Assembly: GCA_945965245.1 (NCBI GenBank)
Contig: CAMFNC010000110.1
Coordinates: 1 to 33,291 of the forward strand
Direction: 5' to 3'
DNA length: 33,291 nt
Origin: an uncultured Porphyromonas sp.
GTDB taxonomy: Bacteria > Bacteroidota > Bacteroidia > Bacteroidales > Porphyromonadaceae
The translations under genes were made by a program, and so were the position numbers. The number at the start of each line of letters is the position of its first letter. Position 1 is the first letter of the stretch. Positions 1 through 7,415 of the stretch are shown in pieces. Below the pieces are notes generated by a model. It was not told the origin of the DNA. It did no database searches and saw nothing but the letters and a program-made list of their open reading frames with translations.

Positions 1-90
1 CTATCCATACGAGAGATAATAACGGAAGGCAGCCTGATTTTATTGCCGGTCTTTCTGCTCACCCTATGGGGCATCCTGCAAAAAAGGCGC

Positions 91-1119
91 ATGCTGCCTC
101 TTCGCATAAAAGCCTTTTTGACTTCACGTTTTCATCGGCACATCGTGCTTCTGCGAGCTTTTCACTTCAAAATAATCCGAGGCCAAACGCCTCCTGCCAT
201 CAGTGAAGAAACAAACATTTGCCGGAATTGCGGTACTGCCTACATCGGCAACTATTGCAACCGCTGCGGACAGAGCCGCAATACACCCCGGTATAATATG
301 AGCAATGCCTTGAGGCATATAGCCGGAGGTTTCTTGAACATCGACAACGGATTCGGACACACGCTCATAGATCTGCTCCATCGTCCGGGCTATATGATTA
401 GCGATTTCATCGGCGGCAAACGAGCTTCCTATTTCCGTCCGTTTCAGACCTTGTTCGTTCTGGCTGCCGTCTACATCATGATTGTACAATTGATAGACCC
501 CGATGCGTTAAGCAAAAAGAATATTTTCAAAACCCAAGAGAACCATTATGCAGCCACTGCCGCCCCGGGTCAATCGGGGCGTGCAGACACTGTTTCGCTG
601 AATTTGTCGGAAGAGCCAAAAGATTCGACCAGTATTCTATTCCGAAGTATTACCAACATCGAGAAGAAAATCACTCAATCGGTCCAAAACTCTCCCTTGG
701 GGATGAGAATATGGAATTTGCTGAAAAGTTGGACGCAAAGCAACAAAGCATTCCATATCATCGTAACCTTGCCCCTATTTGCAGTGAGCACCCGGTTTGT
801 TTTCCGCCGCAAAAAATATCAACCGAAATACAATACCACCGAGCACATTTTCATACAAACCTATATTGCCTGTCAAATTCTTTTGCTCAGCATCATCGTG
901 CTCCCCCTGCACGGCTATGCCCAAATCAACAAACTGTACGATTTGCCTCTGTGGGGTATCTTTACTTTGTTTTGCTGGGACTATAAGCAATTGTATCGCT
1001 GTAGTTGGTGGAGTAGCTTCTGGCACACCGCTCTGATGTTTCTTCTCAGCTCTCTGATACTGATACTCATTGCCATACTGGCCACATTCAGAGTCATCTT
1101 CCTATTTGATACAATCTGA
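91..1119 (+). CDS. DUF3667 zinc-ribbon membrane protein (5' end uncertain)
   Basis: The protein carries an N-terminal zinc ribbon of the form CxxCGxxYxGxYCxxCGQ (CRNCG, then YCNRCGQ), followed by a segment of the type HTLIDLLHRPGYMISDFI and then several hydrophobic spans. This arrangement is typical of DUF3667 proteins of Bacteroidota, which are predicted inner-membrane proteins of unknown function. The ATG at 91 gives about 48 residues before the ribbon, which fits the family. The frame is, however, open right to the window's first base, with a TTG at 43 and a hydrophobic stretch upstream, so a longer product is possible. The last three to four membrane spans lie in the C-terminal third (roughly residues 215-340). 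It converges on the acyl-CoA dehydrogenase gene with a shared terminator between them. No function can be assigned beyond membrane location and probable zinc binding. Confidence 0.75.
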   Translation: MLPLRIKAFLTSRFHRHIVLLRAFHFKIIRGQTPPAISEETNICRNCGTAYIGNYCNRCGQSRNTPRYNMSNALRHIAGGFLNIDNGFGHTLIDLLHRPGYMISDFIGGKRASYFRPFQTLFVLAAVYIMIVQLIDPDALSKKNIFKTQENHYAATAAPGQSGRADTVSLNLSEEPKDSTSILFRSITNIEKKITQSVQNSPLGMRIWNLLKSWTQSNKAFHIIVTLPLFAVSTRFVFRRKKYQPKYNTTEHIFIQTYIACQILLLSIIVLPLHGYAQINKLYDLPLWGIFTLFCWDYKQLYRCSWWSSFWHTALMFLLSSLILILIAILATFRVIFLFDTI

Positions 1120-1149
1120 AGCTTCCGAGCCTATTCATAGCCTAAAATT

Positions 1150-1180
1150 AAGGGCTGCCTTCATCTCGAGGGCAGCCCTT
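1150..1180. terminator. Bidirectional intrinsic terminator
   Basis: A perfect 10-bp inverted repeat, AAGGGCTGCC / GGCAGCCCTT, with an 11-nt loop lies between two convergent genes. On the minus strand it is followed by a T-rich run (TAATTTTAG), so it suits the acyl-CoA dehydrogenase operon best. On the plus strand the tail is poor in T. Confidence 0.75.
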
Positions 1181-1214
1181 ATTGCATGAAAATAAGTCGA
1201 TTAAGTCAATTGGT

Positions 1215-2921
1215 TTAGCAGCAACGAAAGTCTGCCAGGTCTTCCTTGCGGAAACGGCTGATATAGCCGATATTCTTGTCATATTCTGCTTCCACATAGG
1301 CTGTGAATACACGTGCCGAAGTATCGAACATGGCATCGCGAGATGCGTCACGCACCAGCAAGTGAGCCATCACCACGTATCCGGCCATCTCCACCAAACG
1401 GCGAGACATCAGGTCGAGGTACTCTTGGTCTTTGCATTCCATCACTTCGTTTACGGTCTGTTCGTAACGGTCTGCAAGGCTGCGCAAACGTTCCATCAGG
1501 GGCTTCATTTCGGATTTTACCTCATTTTGCTCCATACGGCGCATGTGTTCGAGGTAAGTGCCGTTGGTCACATAGCGGATGGCAGCCACCACCTGAAGCT
1601 GTGTGGTACCTTCGTAAATAGATGTGATGCGCACATCGCGGTGCAGACGTTCGCAGGTATAATCCTTCATAAAGCCGGAGCCGCCGTGTACCTGCACACA
1701 GTCATATACATTTTGGTTGGCAAACTCACTACCCAAGCCCTTGGCCAGCGGTGTGAAACTGTCTGCCCATTTGGCGTACTGCTTGTTTTCGCTGCGCTCT
1801 TCGGGAGTCAGTTTGCGTTCTTTGGCTATGTCATCCAAGATTTTATACATATCCACATAACGGGATGTTTCGTAGAGCAATGCGCGTGAAGCATCCAACT
1901 TGGCTTTGATGCGAGTGAGCATTTCTGCCACAGCGGGAATTTCGATGATGGCTTTGTCGAACTGGCGGCGTTCGCGTGCGTATGACACGGCTTCGCGATA
2001 AGCAGCTTCGGAGATACCCACACTCTGAGCGGAGATACCGAGGCGTGCACCGTTCATCAGTGCCATTACATATTTAATCAAACCGAGGCGGCGACTGCCC
2101 ACCAATTCGGCCTTGGCATTCTTGAATGTCAATTCGCAAGCGGGTACACCTTTGATGCCCATCTTGTTTTCGATGCGACGAACATCCACACCGCCGTTAC
2201 GCTTGTCGTAGATAAACATGGAGAGGCCGCGGCCATCGCGAGTACCTTCTTCCGAACGAGCCAATACGAGGTGAATGTCCGAGTCGCCATTGGTAATGAA
2301 GCGTTTCACACCGTTGAGATACCAGCAATCTTTGGCTTCGTTGTAAGTGGCTTTGAGCATCACTGCTTGGAGGTCCGAACCGGCATCCGGCTCGGTGAGG
2401 TCCATACTCAAAGTTTCGCCTTGGCAAGCACGGGTTATATATTTTTCTTTCTGCTCTTCCGAACCGAATTCGTAGATGGTTTCGGCGCAGTCTTGTAATC
2501 CCCAGAGGTTTTCGAAGCCCGCATCGCTGCGGCTTACCATATCGGCAGCCATCATATAAGGCACGGTGGAGAAGTTCAGACCACCATAGCGACGCGGCAT
2601 GGAAATGCCGTTCAGACCTGCCAAACGAGTAGCTTCGAGGTTTTGCATCGTGCCCGCAGGCATCACGGCGCGTTTGTTCTCCACATGGCAACCGTCTTTA
2701 TCCACTTGTTCGGCATTCGGGGCAATAATATTAGCACAAATGTCGCCCACCTCCTGCAATACACGTTCATAGCTGTCCATGGCATCTTCAAAGTCCACGG
2801 GCGCATAGTCGTAGTGCTGTTGGTCAGTATAGTTACGTTCTTTTAGCTCCACGATTCGCTTCATGAGCGGATCGGTGAGGTGAAATCTCAGTTCCGGAGT
2901 ATCTGTATAGAAATTAGCCAT
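1215..2921 (-). CDS. Acyl-CoA dehydrogenase, large form
   Basis: FAD-dependent alpha,beta-dehydrogenation of an acyl-CoA, passing electrons to the electron-transfer flavoprotein encoded just upstream. The signature LTEPDAGSD is at about residues 175-183, GGSGF at about 413-417, and IYEGTT at about 435-440 with the probable catalytic glutamate at 437. At 568 residues it is longer than the roughly 380-residue classical enzymes and matches the class with an extra C-terminal alpha-helical domain. The ATG at 2921 follows the etfA stop by only 6 bp, so the two are cotranscribed and probably translationally coupled. The substrate chain length cannot be read from the sequence; short-chain (butyryl-CoA type) annotation is common for this trio in Bacteroidales. 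It ends in an unusual Cys-Cys dipeptide. Confidence 0.95.
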   Translation of the reverse strand: MANFYTDTPELRFHLTDPLMKRIVELKERNYTDQQHYDYAPVDFEDAMDSYERVLQEVGDICANIIAPNAEQVDKDGCHVENKRAVMPAGTMQNLEATRLAGLNGISMPRRYGGLNFSTVPYMMAADMVSRSDAGFENLWGLQDCAETIYEFGSEEQKEKYITRACQGETLSMDLTEPDAGSDLQAVMLKATYNEAKDCWYLNGVKRFITNGDSDIHLVLARSEEGTRDGRGLSMFIYDKRNGGVDVRRIENKMGIKGVPACELTFKNAKAELVGSRRLGLIKYVMALMNGARLGISAQSVGISEAAYREAVSYARERRQFDKAIIEIPAVAEMLTRIKAKLDASRALLYETSRYVDMYKILDDIAKERKLTPEERSENKQYAKWADSFTPLAKGLGSEFANQNVYDCVQVHGGSGFMKDYTCERLHRDVRITSIYEGTTQLQVVAAIRYVTNGTYLEHMRRMEQNEVKSEMKPLMERLRSLADRYEQTVNEVMECKDQEYLDLMSRRLVEMAGYVVMAHLLVRDASRDAMFDTSARVFTAYVEAEYDKNIGYISRFRKEDLADFRCC

Positions 2922-2927
2922 GACTTT

Positions 2928-3950
2928 TTATTTCGTGTTTTGTTTGTAATACTTAATCATCTTGGGCAATACCTCTTCGATTTCGCCGGTAATCACATAG
3001 TCTGCAATGGCATTGATGGGAGCATCGGGGTCGTTATTCACAGAGATGATAATGCCGCTATCCTGCATACCCGACACGTGTTGGATTTGACCGGATATAC
3101 CGCAAGCGATGTAGAGTTTGGGACGCACGGTAAGCCCCGTTTGACCAATCTGACGGTCATGTGATACAAAGCCAGCATCCACGGCGGCACGGCTGGCACC
3201 CACTTCGGCATTAAGCACTTTGGCCAGGTCAAAAATGAGGTCGAAGTTTTCTTTAGAACCCACTCCGTATCCGCCTGCCACGATAATAGGGGCTTCTGCC
3301 AGATGATTTTGTGCTTTTTCCACATGGCGTTCGATTACCTCCACCACGAAATCGGCATCACACACATAGTCTGCCACCTTGTGGTTGAGCACTTCGCCTT
3401 GGTATCGGGCATCCAACACCTCTTTTTTCATCACCCCTTGGCGCACCGTGGCCATTTGAGGACGATTTTTAGGATTGACGATACAAGCCACAATGTTGCC
3501 ACCAAATGCCGGACGAATTTGATAGAGCAGGTTTTCGTAGGTTTTGCCCTCTTTAGCATCGGTATAGCTACCGATTTCCAATGAGGTACAGTCGGCTGTC
3601 AGACCACTGATGAGCGTGGACGAAACGCGCGGCCCCAAGTCACGACCCACCACCGTGGCTCCCATCAGGCAGATTTGAGGCTGCTCGGTACGGAAGAGTT
3701 TTTCCAAAATCACAGTATGGGGGATGGAGGTATAAGGATAAAGGCGGGTATCATCGAAGATATGCACTCGGTCTGCACCATAAGGCATAATTTGCTCTTC
3801 CACGCCCTGCAATCTACTGCCAATAACGACTGCTTCAAGTTGGCATTTCAATTCATTGGCCAGAGTGCGACCTTTGGTAAGCAATTCCAAGCTCACTTCC
3901 GCCACGCGCCCGGCCTCTTCTAATTCGCAATATACAAATAAGTTATTCAT
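2928..3950 (-). CDS. etfA: Electron transfer flavoprotein alpha subunit
   Basis: Alpha subunit of the heterodimeric flavoprotein that accepts electrons from the neighbouring acyl-CoA dehydrogenase. The C-terminal half holds the FAD-binding domain signature: SRAAVDAGFV, RQIGQTGLTV, then YIACGISGQIQH and a conserved SVNNDPDAPI. The N-terminal half shows the family segment MGATVVGRDLGPR. The length of 340 residues is normal. It lies between etfB (27-bp gap) and the acyl-CoA dehydrogenase (6-bp gap) in one minus-strand operon. Whether this Etf is of the simple or the electron-bifurcating type is not decided here. Confidence 0.96.
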   Translation of the reverse strand: MNNLFVYCELEEAGRVAEVSLELLTKGRTLANELKCQLEAVVIGSRLQGVEEQIMPYGADRVHIFDDTRLYPYTSIPHTVILEKLFRTEQPQICLMGATVVGRDLGPRVSSTLISGLTADCTSLEIGSYTDAKEGKTYENLLYQIRPAFGGNIVACIVNPKNRPQMATVRQGVMKKEVLDARYQGEVLNHKVADYVCDADFVVEVIERHVEKAQNHLAEAPIIVAGGYGVGSKENFDLIFDLAKVLNAEVGASRAAVDAGFVSHDRQIGQTGLTVRPKLYIACGISGQIQHVSGMQDSGIIISVNNDPDAPINAIADYVITGEIEEVLPKMIKYYKQNTK

Positions 3951-3977
3951 CGTTTTGTCTTATTAAATAGGTTGGGC

Positions 3978-4850
3978 TTAGCCAATGGTATGATTAGCTA
4001 TCAGTTCTTTCATCAGCGTTTCTATATCGGCATCGGCAGCCGTCAGCGTTTTGCTTTCTTTGGCCTGGAAGCTGATGTTCTGCACCGTGTTTACTTTGGT
4101 GGGCGAGCCGGCCAATCCGCACTGCTGCACATCGGCATTTACATCCGTCACGTTCCACTCTTGCAGATTGAGATACGGGCGTGATTCATATAGCGATTCG
4201 TATTGCACACCGCGTTCGCGCTTTTCACTAGGCGAAAGGGCATATTTATATTTCTGAATCCATTTGGCATTGCGTGGACGGCAGGGTGCTGCCGAATTGT
4301 TTACCGTGATAACGAGGGGCATGGGAGCCTTTACCGTTTCCACTCCGCCGTCGATATGACGCCGCACAGTCACCTTACCGTTTTCGATGTTCAGGATTTC
4401 TTCGGCATATGTGATTTGCGGGATGCCCAACTTCTGAGCCACCTGCGGACCCACTTGTGCCGTATCGCCGTCGATGGCTTGGCGACCGCCAAGGATGATA
4501 TCGAAATCGCCAATCTTGCGAATAGCCATGGAAAGAGCGTATGAGGTGGCCAACGTATCGGCTCCGGCAAAAGCTTTGTCAGAAAGCACATAACCATTGT
4601 CCGCCCCACGGAACAGCCCTTCGCGAATGATTTCGGCTGCACGTCCGGGACCCATGGTAAGCAGCGTAACGGTGCTACCCGGATTAGCATCCTTAATTCT
4701 CAATGCCTGCTCCAATGCGTTCAGGTCTTCGGGGTTGAAAATCGCCGGCAATGCAGCACGATTCACCGTGCCGTCGGCCTTCATGGCATCTTTACCCACA
4801 TTGCGTGTATCGGGTACTTGCTTGGCCAATACTACAATCTTCAGATTCAT
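3978..4850 (-). CDS. etfB: Electron transfer flavoprotein beta subunit
   Basis: Beta subunit of the electron-transfer flavoprotein and first gene of the etfB-etfA-dehydrogenase operon. It begins KIVVLAKQVPDT and has the beta-subunit block FNPEDLNALEQALRIKD. The nucleotide-binding signature GRQAIDGDTAQVGPQ is at about residues 121-135. The length of 290 residues is slightly above the roughly 255-265 of many beta subunits, with a longer C-terminal arm that in the family wraps around the alpha subunit. A close match to the Bacteroidota promoter consensus lies about 75 bp upstream. Confidence 0.96.
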   Translation of the reverse strand: MNLKIVVLAKQVPDTRNVGKDAMKADGTVNRAALPAIFNPEDLNALEQALRIKDANPGSTVTLLTMGPGRAAEIIREGLFRGADNGYVLSDKAFAGADTLATSYALSMAIRKIGDFDIILGGRQAIDGDTAQVGPQVAQKLGIPQITYAEEILNIENGKVTVRRHIDGGVETVKAPMPLVITVNNSAAPCRPRNAKWIQKYKYALSPSEKRERGVQYESLYESRPYLNLQEWNVTDVNADVQQCGLAGSPTKVNTVQNISFQAKESKTLTAADADIETLMKELIANHTIG

Positions 4851-4925
4851 ATTCTACGTTGATTTAATTATCCAATGCAATATTTTTCGGCACAACCTAT
4901 ATATTAATGGTGTCTACCGATATGA

Positions 4926-4957
4926 CAAAGATAAGAAAAAACCTTTACGTTGCACAA
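4926..4957 (-). promoter_or_regulatory. Promoter of the etfB operon
   Basis: On the minus strand, TTTG (4957-4954), a 20-nt spacer and TATCTTTG (4933-4926) match the Bacteroidota housekeeping pattern TTTG-N19-21-TAnnTTTG. The start of transcription would be near 4919, giving a leader of about 70 nt before etfB. Confidence 0.65.
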
Positions 4958-5010
4958 AAATACGCCATTTGTGCATAATCATTCTAAATTCTATTCTTTG
5001 GGGGTGCTGA

Positions 5011-5098
5011 AAAAAACGATGCATAAATTGAATCTATTTTATGTATAAAATATGAGTAAAATATGCATAAAATGAAATCGTTTTATGCATAAATTTTT
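5011..5098 (+). repeat. Array of four 22-bp palindromic units (copy 1)
   Basis: Four units of 22 bp, each centred on an ATGCAT-type hexamer: ATGCAT at 5019-5024, ATGTAT at 5041-5046, ATGCAT at 5063-5068 and ATGCAT at 5085-5090. The centres are exactly 22 bp apart. The hexamers sit in A/T arms, with TTTTATGTATAAAA the most complete palindrome. The last two units form an inverted repeat with 10-bp arms (ATGCATAAAA / TTTTATGCAT) around the loop TGAAATCG. The array lies between the divergent etfB and pheS promoters, about 45 bp upstream of the pheS -7 box. A partial relative, TTTGTGCATAAT, lies at 4968-4979 but out of phase. Confidence 0.8.
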
Positions 5099-5141
5099 TC
5101 GCAATATTTGCTGCCTTCGTTTCTTTGTCGGTTAATAGTGC

Positions 5142-5149
5142 TATTTTTG
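5142..5149 (+). promoter_or_regulatory. Probable -7 box of the pheS operon
   Basis: TATTTTTG matches TAnnTTTG and lies 37 bp upstream of the pheS ATG. No good TTTG is seen at the expected -33 distance (only a weak GTTT near 5119), so the promoter may need an activator or tolerate a poor -33 box. Confidence 0.45.
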
Positions 5150-5186
5150 CAACAATATGAACCAATCGGCAAAATAGAAACGCCTT

Positions 5187-6209
5187 ATGCAAGATAAGAT
5201 CGAAAAGCTTTTGGAGGAAATCCGAAACACCTCTGCCAAGCGTGCAGAAGAAGCGGAAGAACTGCGCATCAAATATCTAAGTAAGAAAGGAGCCATTGCG
5301 GCACTTTTCGATGAATTTAAGAATGTGCCCAACGAGCATAAAAAACTCATGGGACAGAAATTGAACGAACTAAAAGCGTATGCCATCGAACGTATCCGCA
5401 CACTGAAAGAAGAGTCAGAAAAGGGAGCTGCCCAAGCAGAAAACCTTATTGACTGGAGTCGCACGGCATATCCCACGCCATTGGGCACACGCCACCCCAT
5501 TTCGCTGGTGGAAGAGGAAATCTGCAACATCTTCGGACGCATGGGATTTAACATTGCCGAAGGGCCTGAAATCGAAGACGACTGGCATGTGTTTTCTGCC
5601 ATGAATTTTGCCGAGGATCACCCCGCTCGCGATATGCAAGATACGTTCTTCATTGCTCACCACCCGGACGTATTGCTGCGCACCCATACCAGTAGTGTGC
5701 AGAGCCGCACAATGGAAACCACGCAACCGCCCATCCGCGTAATCTGCCCGGGGCGCACCTATCGCAATGAAGCCATCTCCTATCGTGCCCATTGCTTTTT
5801 CCATCAGGTGGAAGCCTTATATATAGATAAGCATGTTTCCTTTGCCGATCTGGAGCAAGTGCTCTTGCAGTTTGCCCGTGAAATGTTCGGAGCTGACACC
5901 AAAATCCGTTTGCGCCCCAGCTATTTCCCCTTTACCGAACCCAGTGCCGAAATGGATATTTCGTGCAATATCTGCGGCGGCAAGGGATGCAACTTCTGCA
6001 AACATACCGGTTGGGTGGAAATTCTCGGATGCGGCATGGTGGATCCCAATGTGCTGGAAAACTGCGGCATAGACAGCTCTAAATACAGCGGCTACGCCTT
6101 GGGGATGGGTATCGAACGCATCACCAATCTGAAATATCGCGTAAAAGACCTGCGCCTTTTCTCCGAAAACGACCAGCGTTTCTTGGATCAATTCAAAGGT
6201 GTACTCTAA
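5187..6209 (+). CDS. pheS: Phenylalanine-tRNA ligase alpha subunit
   Basis: Alpha subunit of the alpha2-beta2 phenylalanyl-tRNA synthetase, carrying the class II catalytic core. An N-terminal coiled-coil arm (about residues 1-90, charged and rich in Glu and Lys) is followed by the core with RTHTSSVQSRTM, RVICPGRTYRNEA and the motif 3 region GMGIERITNLKY near residues 306-317. The length of 340 residues is standard. The beta-subunit gene pheT is not next to it, which is usual in Bacteroidota where the two are often separated. It is the first gene of a plus-strand operon, with nth 11 bp downstream. Confidence 0.97.
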   Translation: MQDKIEKLLEEIRNTSAKRAEEAEELRIKYLSKKGAIAALFDEFKNVPNEHKKLMGQKLNELKAYAIERIRTLKEESEKGAAQAENLIDWSRTAYPTPLGTRHPISLVEEEICNIFGRMGFNIAEGPEIEDDWHVFSAMNFAEDHPARDMQDTFFIAHHPDVLLRTHTSSVQSRTMETTQPPIRVICPGRTYRNEAISYRAHCFFHQVEALYIDKHVSFADLEQVLLQFAREMFGADTKIRLRPSYFPFTEPSAEMDISCNICGGKGCNFCKHTGWVEILGCGMVDPNVLENCGIDSSKYSGYALGMGIERITNLKYRVKDLRLFSENDQRFLDQFKGVL

Positions 6210-6220
6210 TAGGTACCGGA

Positions 6221-6898
6221 ATGCAAAAAAAGGAACGCTATCAGGCTGTAATAGACTACTTCTCCGCCACCATTCCGGTAGCGGAAACCGAATTGCTTTA
6301 CCACTCTCACTTTGAATTGCTGGTAGCGGTTATGCTATCAGCACAGTGTACAGATAAGCGTGTGAATATGGTTACACCGGCTTTGATGGCAGCCTTTCCG
6401 GATGCCCAAACCATGGCACGCGCCACAGCCGAAGACATCTTCCCCTATATCCGCAGTGTCAGTTATCCGAATAGCAAAGCCAAACATCTGGCAGAAATGG
6501 CTCGCCGTCTGATGCAGGATTTCGGAGGTATGGTGCCGGATACGATGGAGCAACTGACCTCGCTACCGGGCGTTGGGCGCAAAACAGCCAACGTGATGCT
6601 GGCAGTGGCCTTTGACCGCGCAGCCATGCCGGTGGATACACACGTCTTTCGCGTATCCAACCGCATCGGTTTGGTCACGAATACCAAAACGCCTCTGGAA
6701 ACGGAGCGCGAACTGGTCAAATATTTTCCTGCCGACCTGCTATCCACGGCACACCATTGGCTCATCCTGCATGGTCGCTATGTGTGCACCGCCCGGCAGC
6801 CGCACTGCGCCGAATGCGGCATCAGCCATTGCTGCAAATATTTCTCTAAGCACCACCATACCGCTCATACAAATCATGGAACAGATCGAAACCTCTGA
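6221..6898 (+). CDS. nth: Endonuclease III (base-excision repair)
   Basis: DNA glycosylase/AP lyase that removes oxidised pyrimidines. The helix-hairpin-helix LPGVGRKTANVM contains the catalytic lysine (K121), and the catalytic aspartate is D139 in PVDTHV. The 4Fe-4S cluster ligands follow the exact CX6CX2CX5C spacing (C189, C196, C199, C205). The 225-residue product has a short histidine-rich tail after the cluster. It starts 11 bp after pheS, and its last 23 bp overlap the start of the next gene in another frame, so the four genes pheS-nth-PH-PH appear to be one transcript. Confidence 0.96.
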   Translation: MQKKERYQAVIDYFSATIPVAETELLYHSHFELLVAVMLSAQCTDKRVNMVTPALMAAFPDAQTMARATAEDIFPYIRSVSYPNSKAKHLAEMARRLMQDFGGMVPDTMEQLTSLPGVGRKTANVMLAVAFDRAAMPVDTHVFRVSNRIGLVTNTKTPLETERELVKYFPADLLSTAHHWLILHGRYVCTARQPHCAECGISHCCKYFSKHHHTAHTNHGTDRNL

Positions 6899-7415
6899 AA
6901 CGTTTTTTACCAATGACCCCATAGACCTCACATCCCTTCCACAAGCGGAGGCATTGGTATTCGAACCTTTGGAAAAGAAATTTATTCGTGTCATGTATGC
7001 ACAGTGTCTTGTGGCATGGATGTCTTTGATAGGTATCGGATGGGCAGGCTTCGCCATTGCCGACTTCCTGGGTTGGTGGATTTGGGCACTGGCCCTCACC
7101 GCACTGTTTTTTATCTGCATGAGCTTCAATCTGACGGTGATGCGCAGAGCCTATCGTTTCCGAGGCTATGCCATGCGCGAGGAAGACATTTCGTATCGCC
7201 GTGGCATCTTCTTTACCAAAATCCACACCATACCTTACAACCGGGTGCAACAAGTACGCATAGCGCAGGATATATTTGACCGCATAGCTGGACTGTATAG
7301 CATTACCGTGCACACCGCTGCTCAAACAGGTGAAGGAGTATCTATTTATGGACTGCAAAAGGAAACTGCCGAACAAATCAAAGCATACGTCTTGGCCAAG
7401 ATAGACCACCCATGA
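6876..7415 (+). CDS. Bacterial PH-domain membrane protein (YdbS-like)
   Basis: A 179-residue protein with two adjacent hydrophobic spans (about residues 44-88) followed by one bacterial PH domain (bPH2, formerly DUF304) with the family motif IPYNRVQQVRI. This is the arrangement of B. subtilis YdbS. The ATG at 6876 is chosen because the longer open frame upstream lies entirely within nth and because this start leaves a normal YdbS-like N-terminus. It overlaps nth by 23 bp and its stop overlaps the next start (ATGA), a sign of translational coupling. The pair is likely a membrane complex; in Bacillus it affects sensitivity to certain peptide toxins, but the molecular role is not settled. Confidence 0.85.
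   Translation: MEQIETSETFFTNDPIDLTSLPQAEALVFEPLEKKFIRVMYAQCLVAWMSLIGIGWAGFAIADFLGWWIWALALTALFFICMSFNLTVMRRAYRFRGYAMREEDISYRRGIFFTKIHTIPYNRVQQVRIAQDIFDRIAGLYSITVHTAAQTGEGVSIYGLQKETAEQIKAYVLAKIDHP

Noticed and set aside
5011..5098. CRISPR-like array
   Set aside because: Units are contiguous 22-bp palindromic blocks with no longer direct repeat and no unique spacers of 30 bp or more, and no cas genes are nearby.
6612..6875. Longer N-terminus for the YdbS-like protein
   Set aside because: The extra 88 codons lie inside nth in another frame and do not resemble any YdbS N-terminus.
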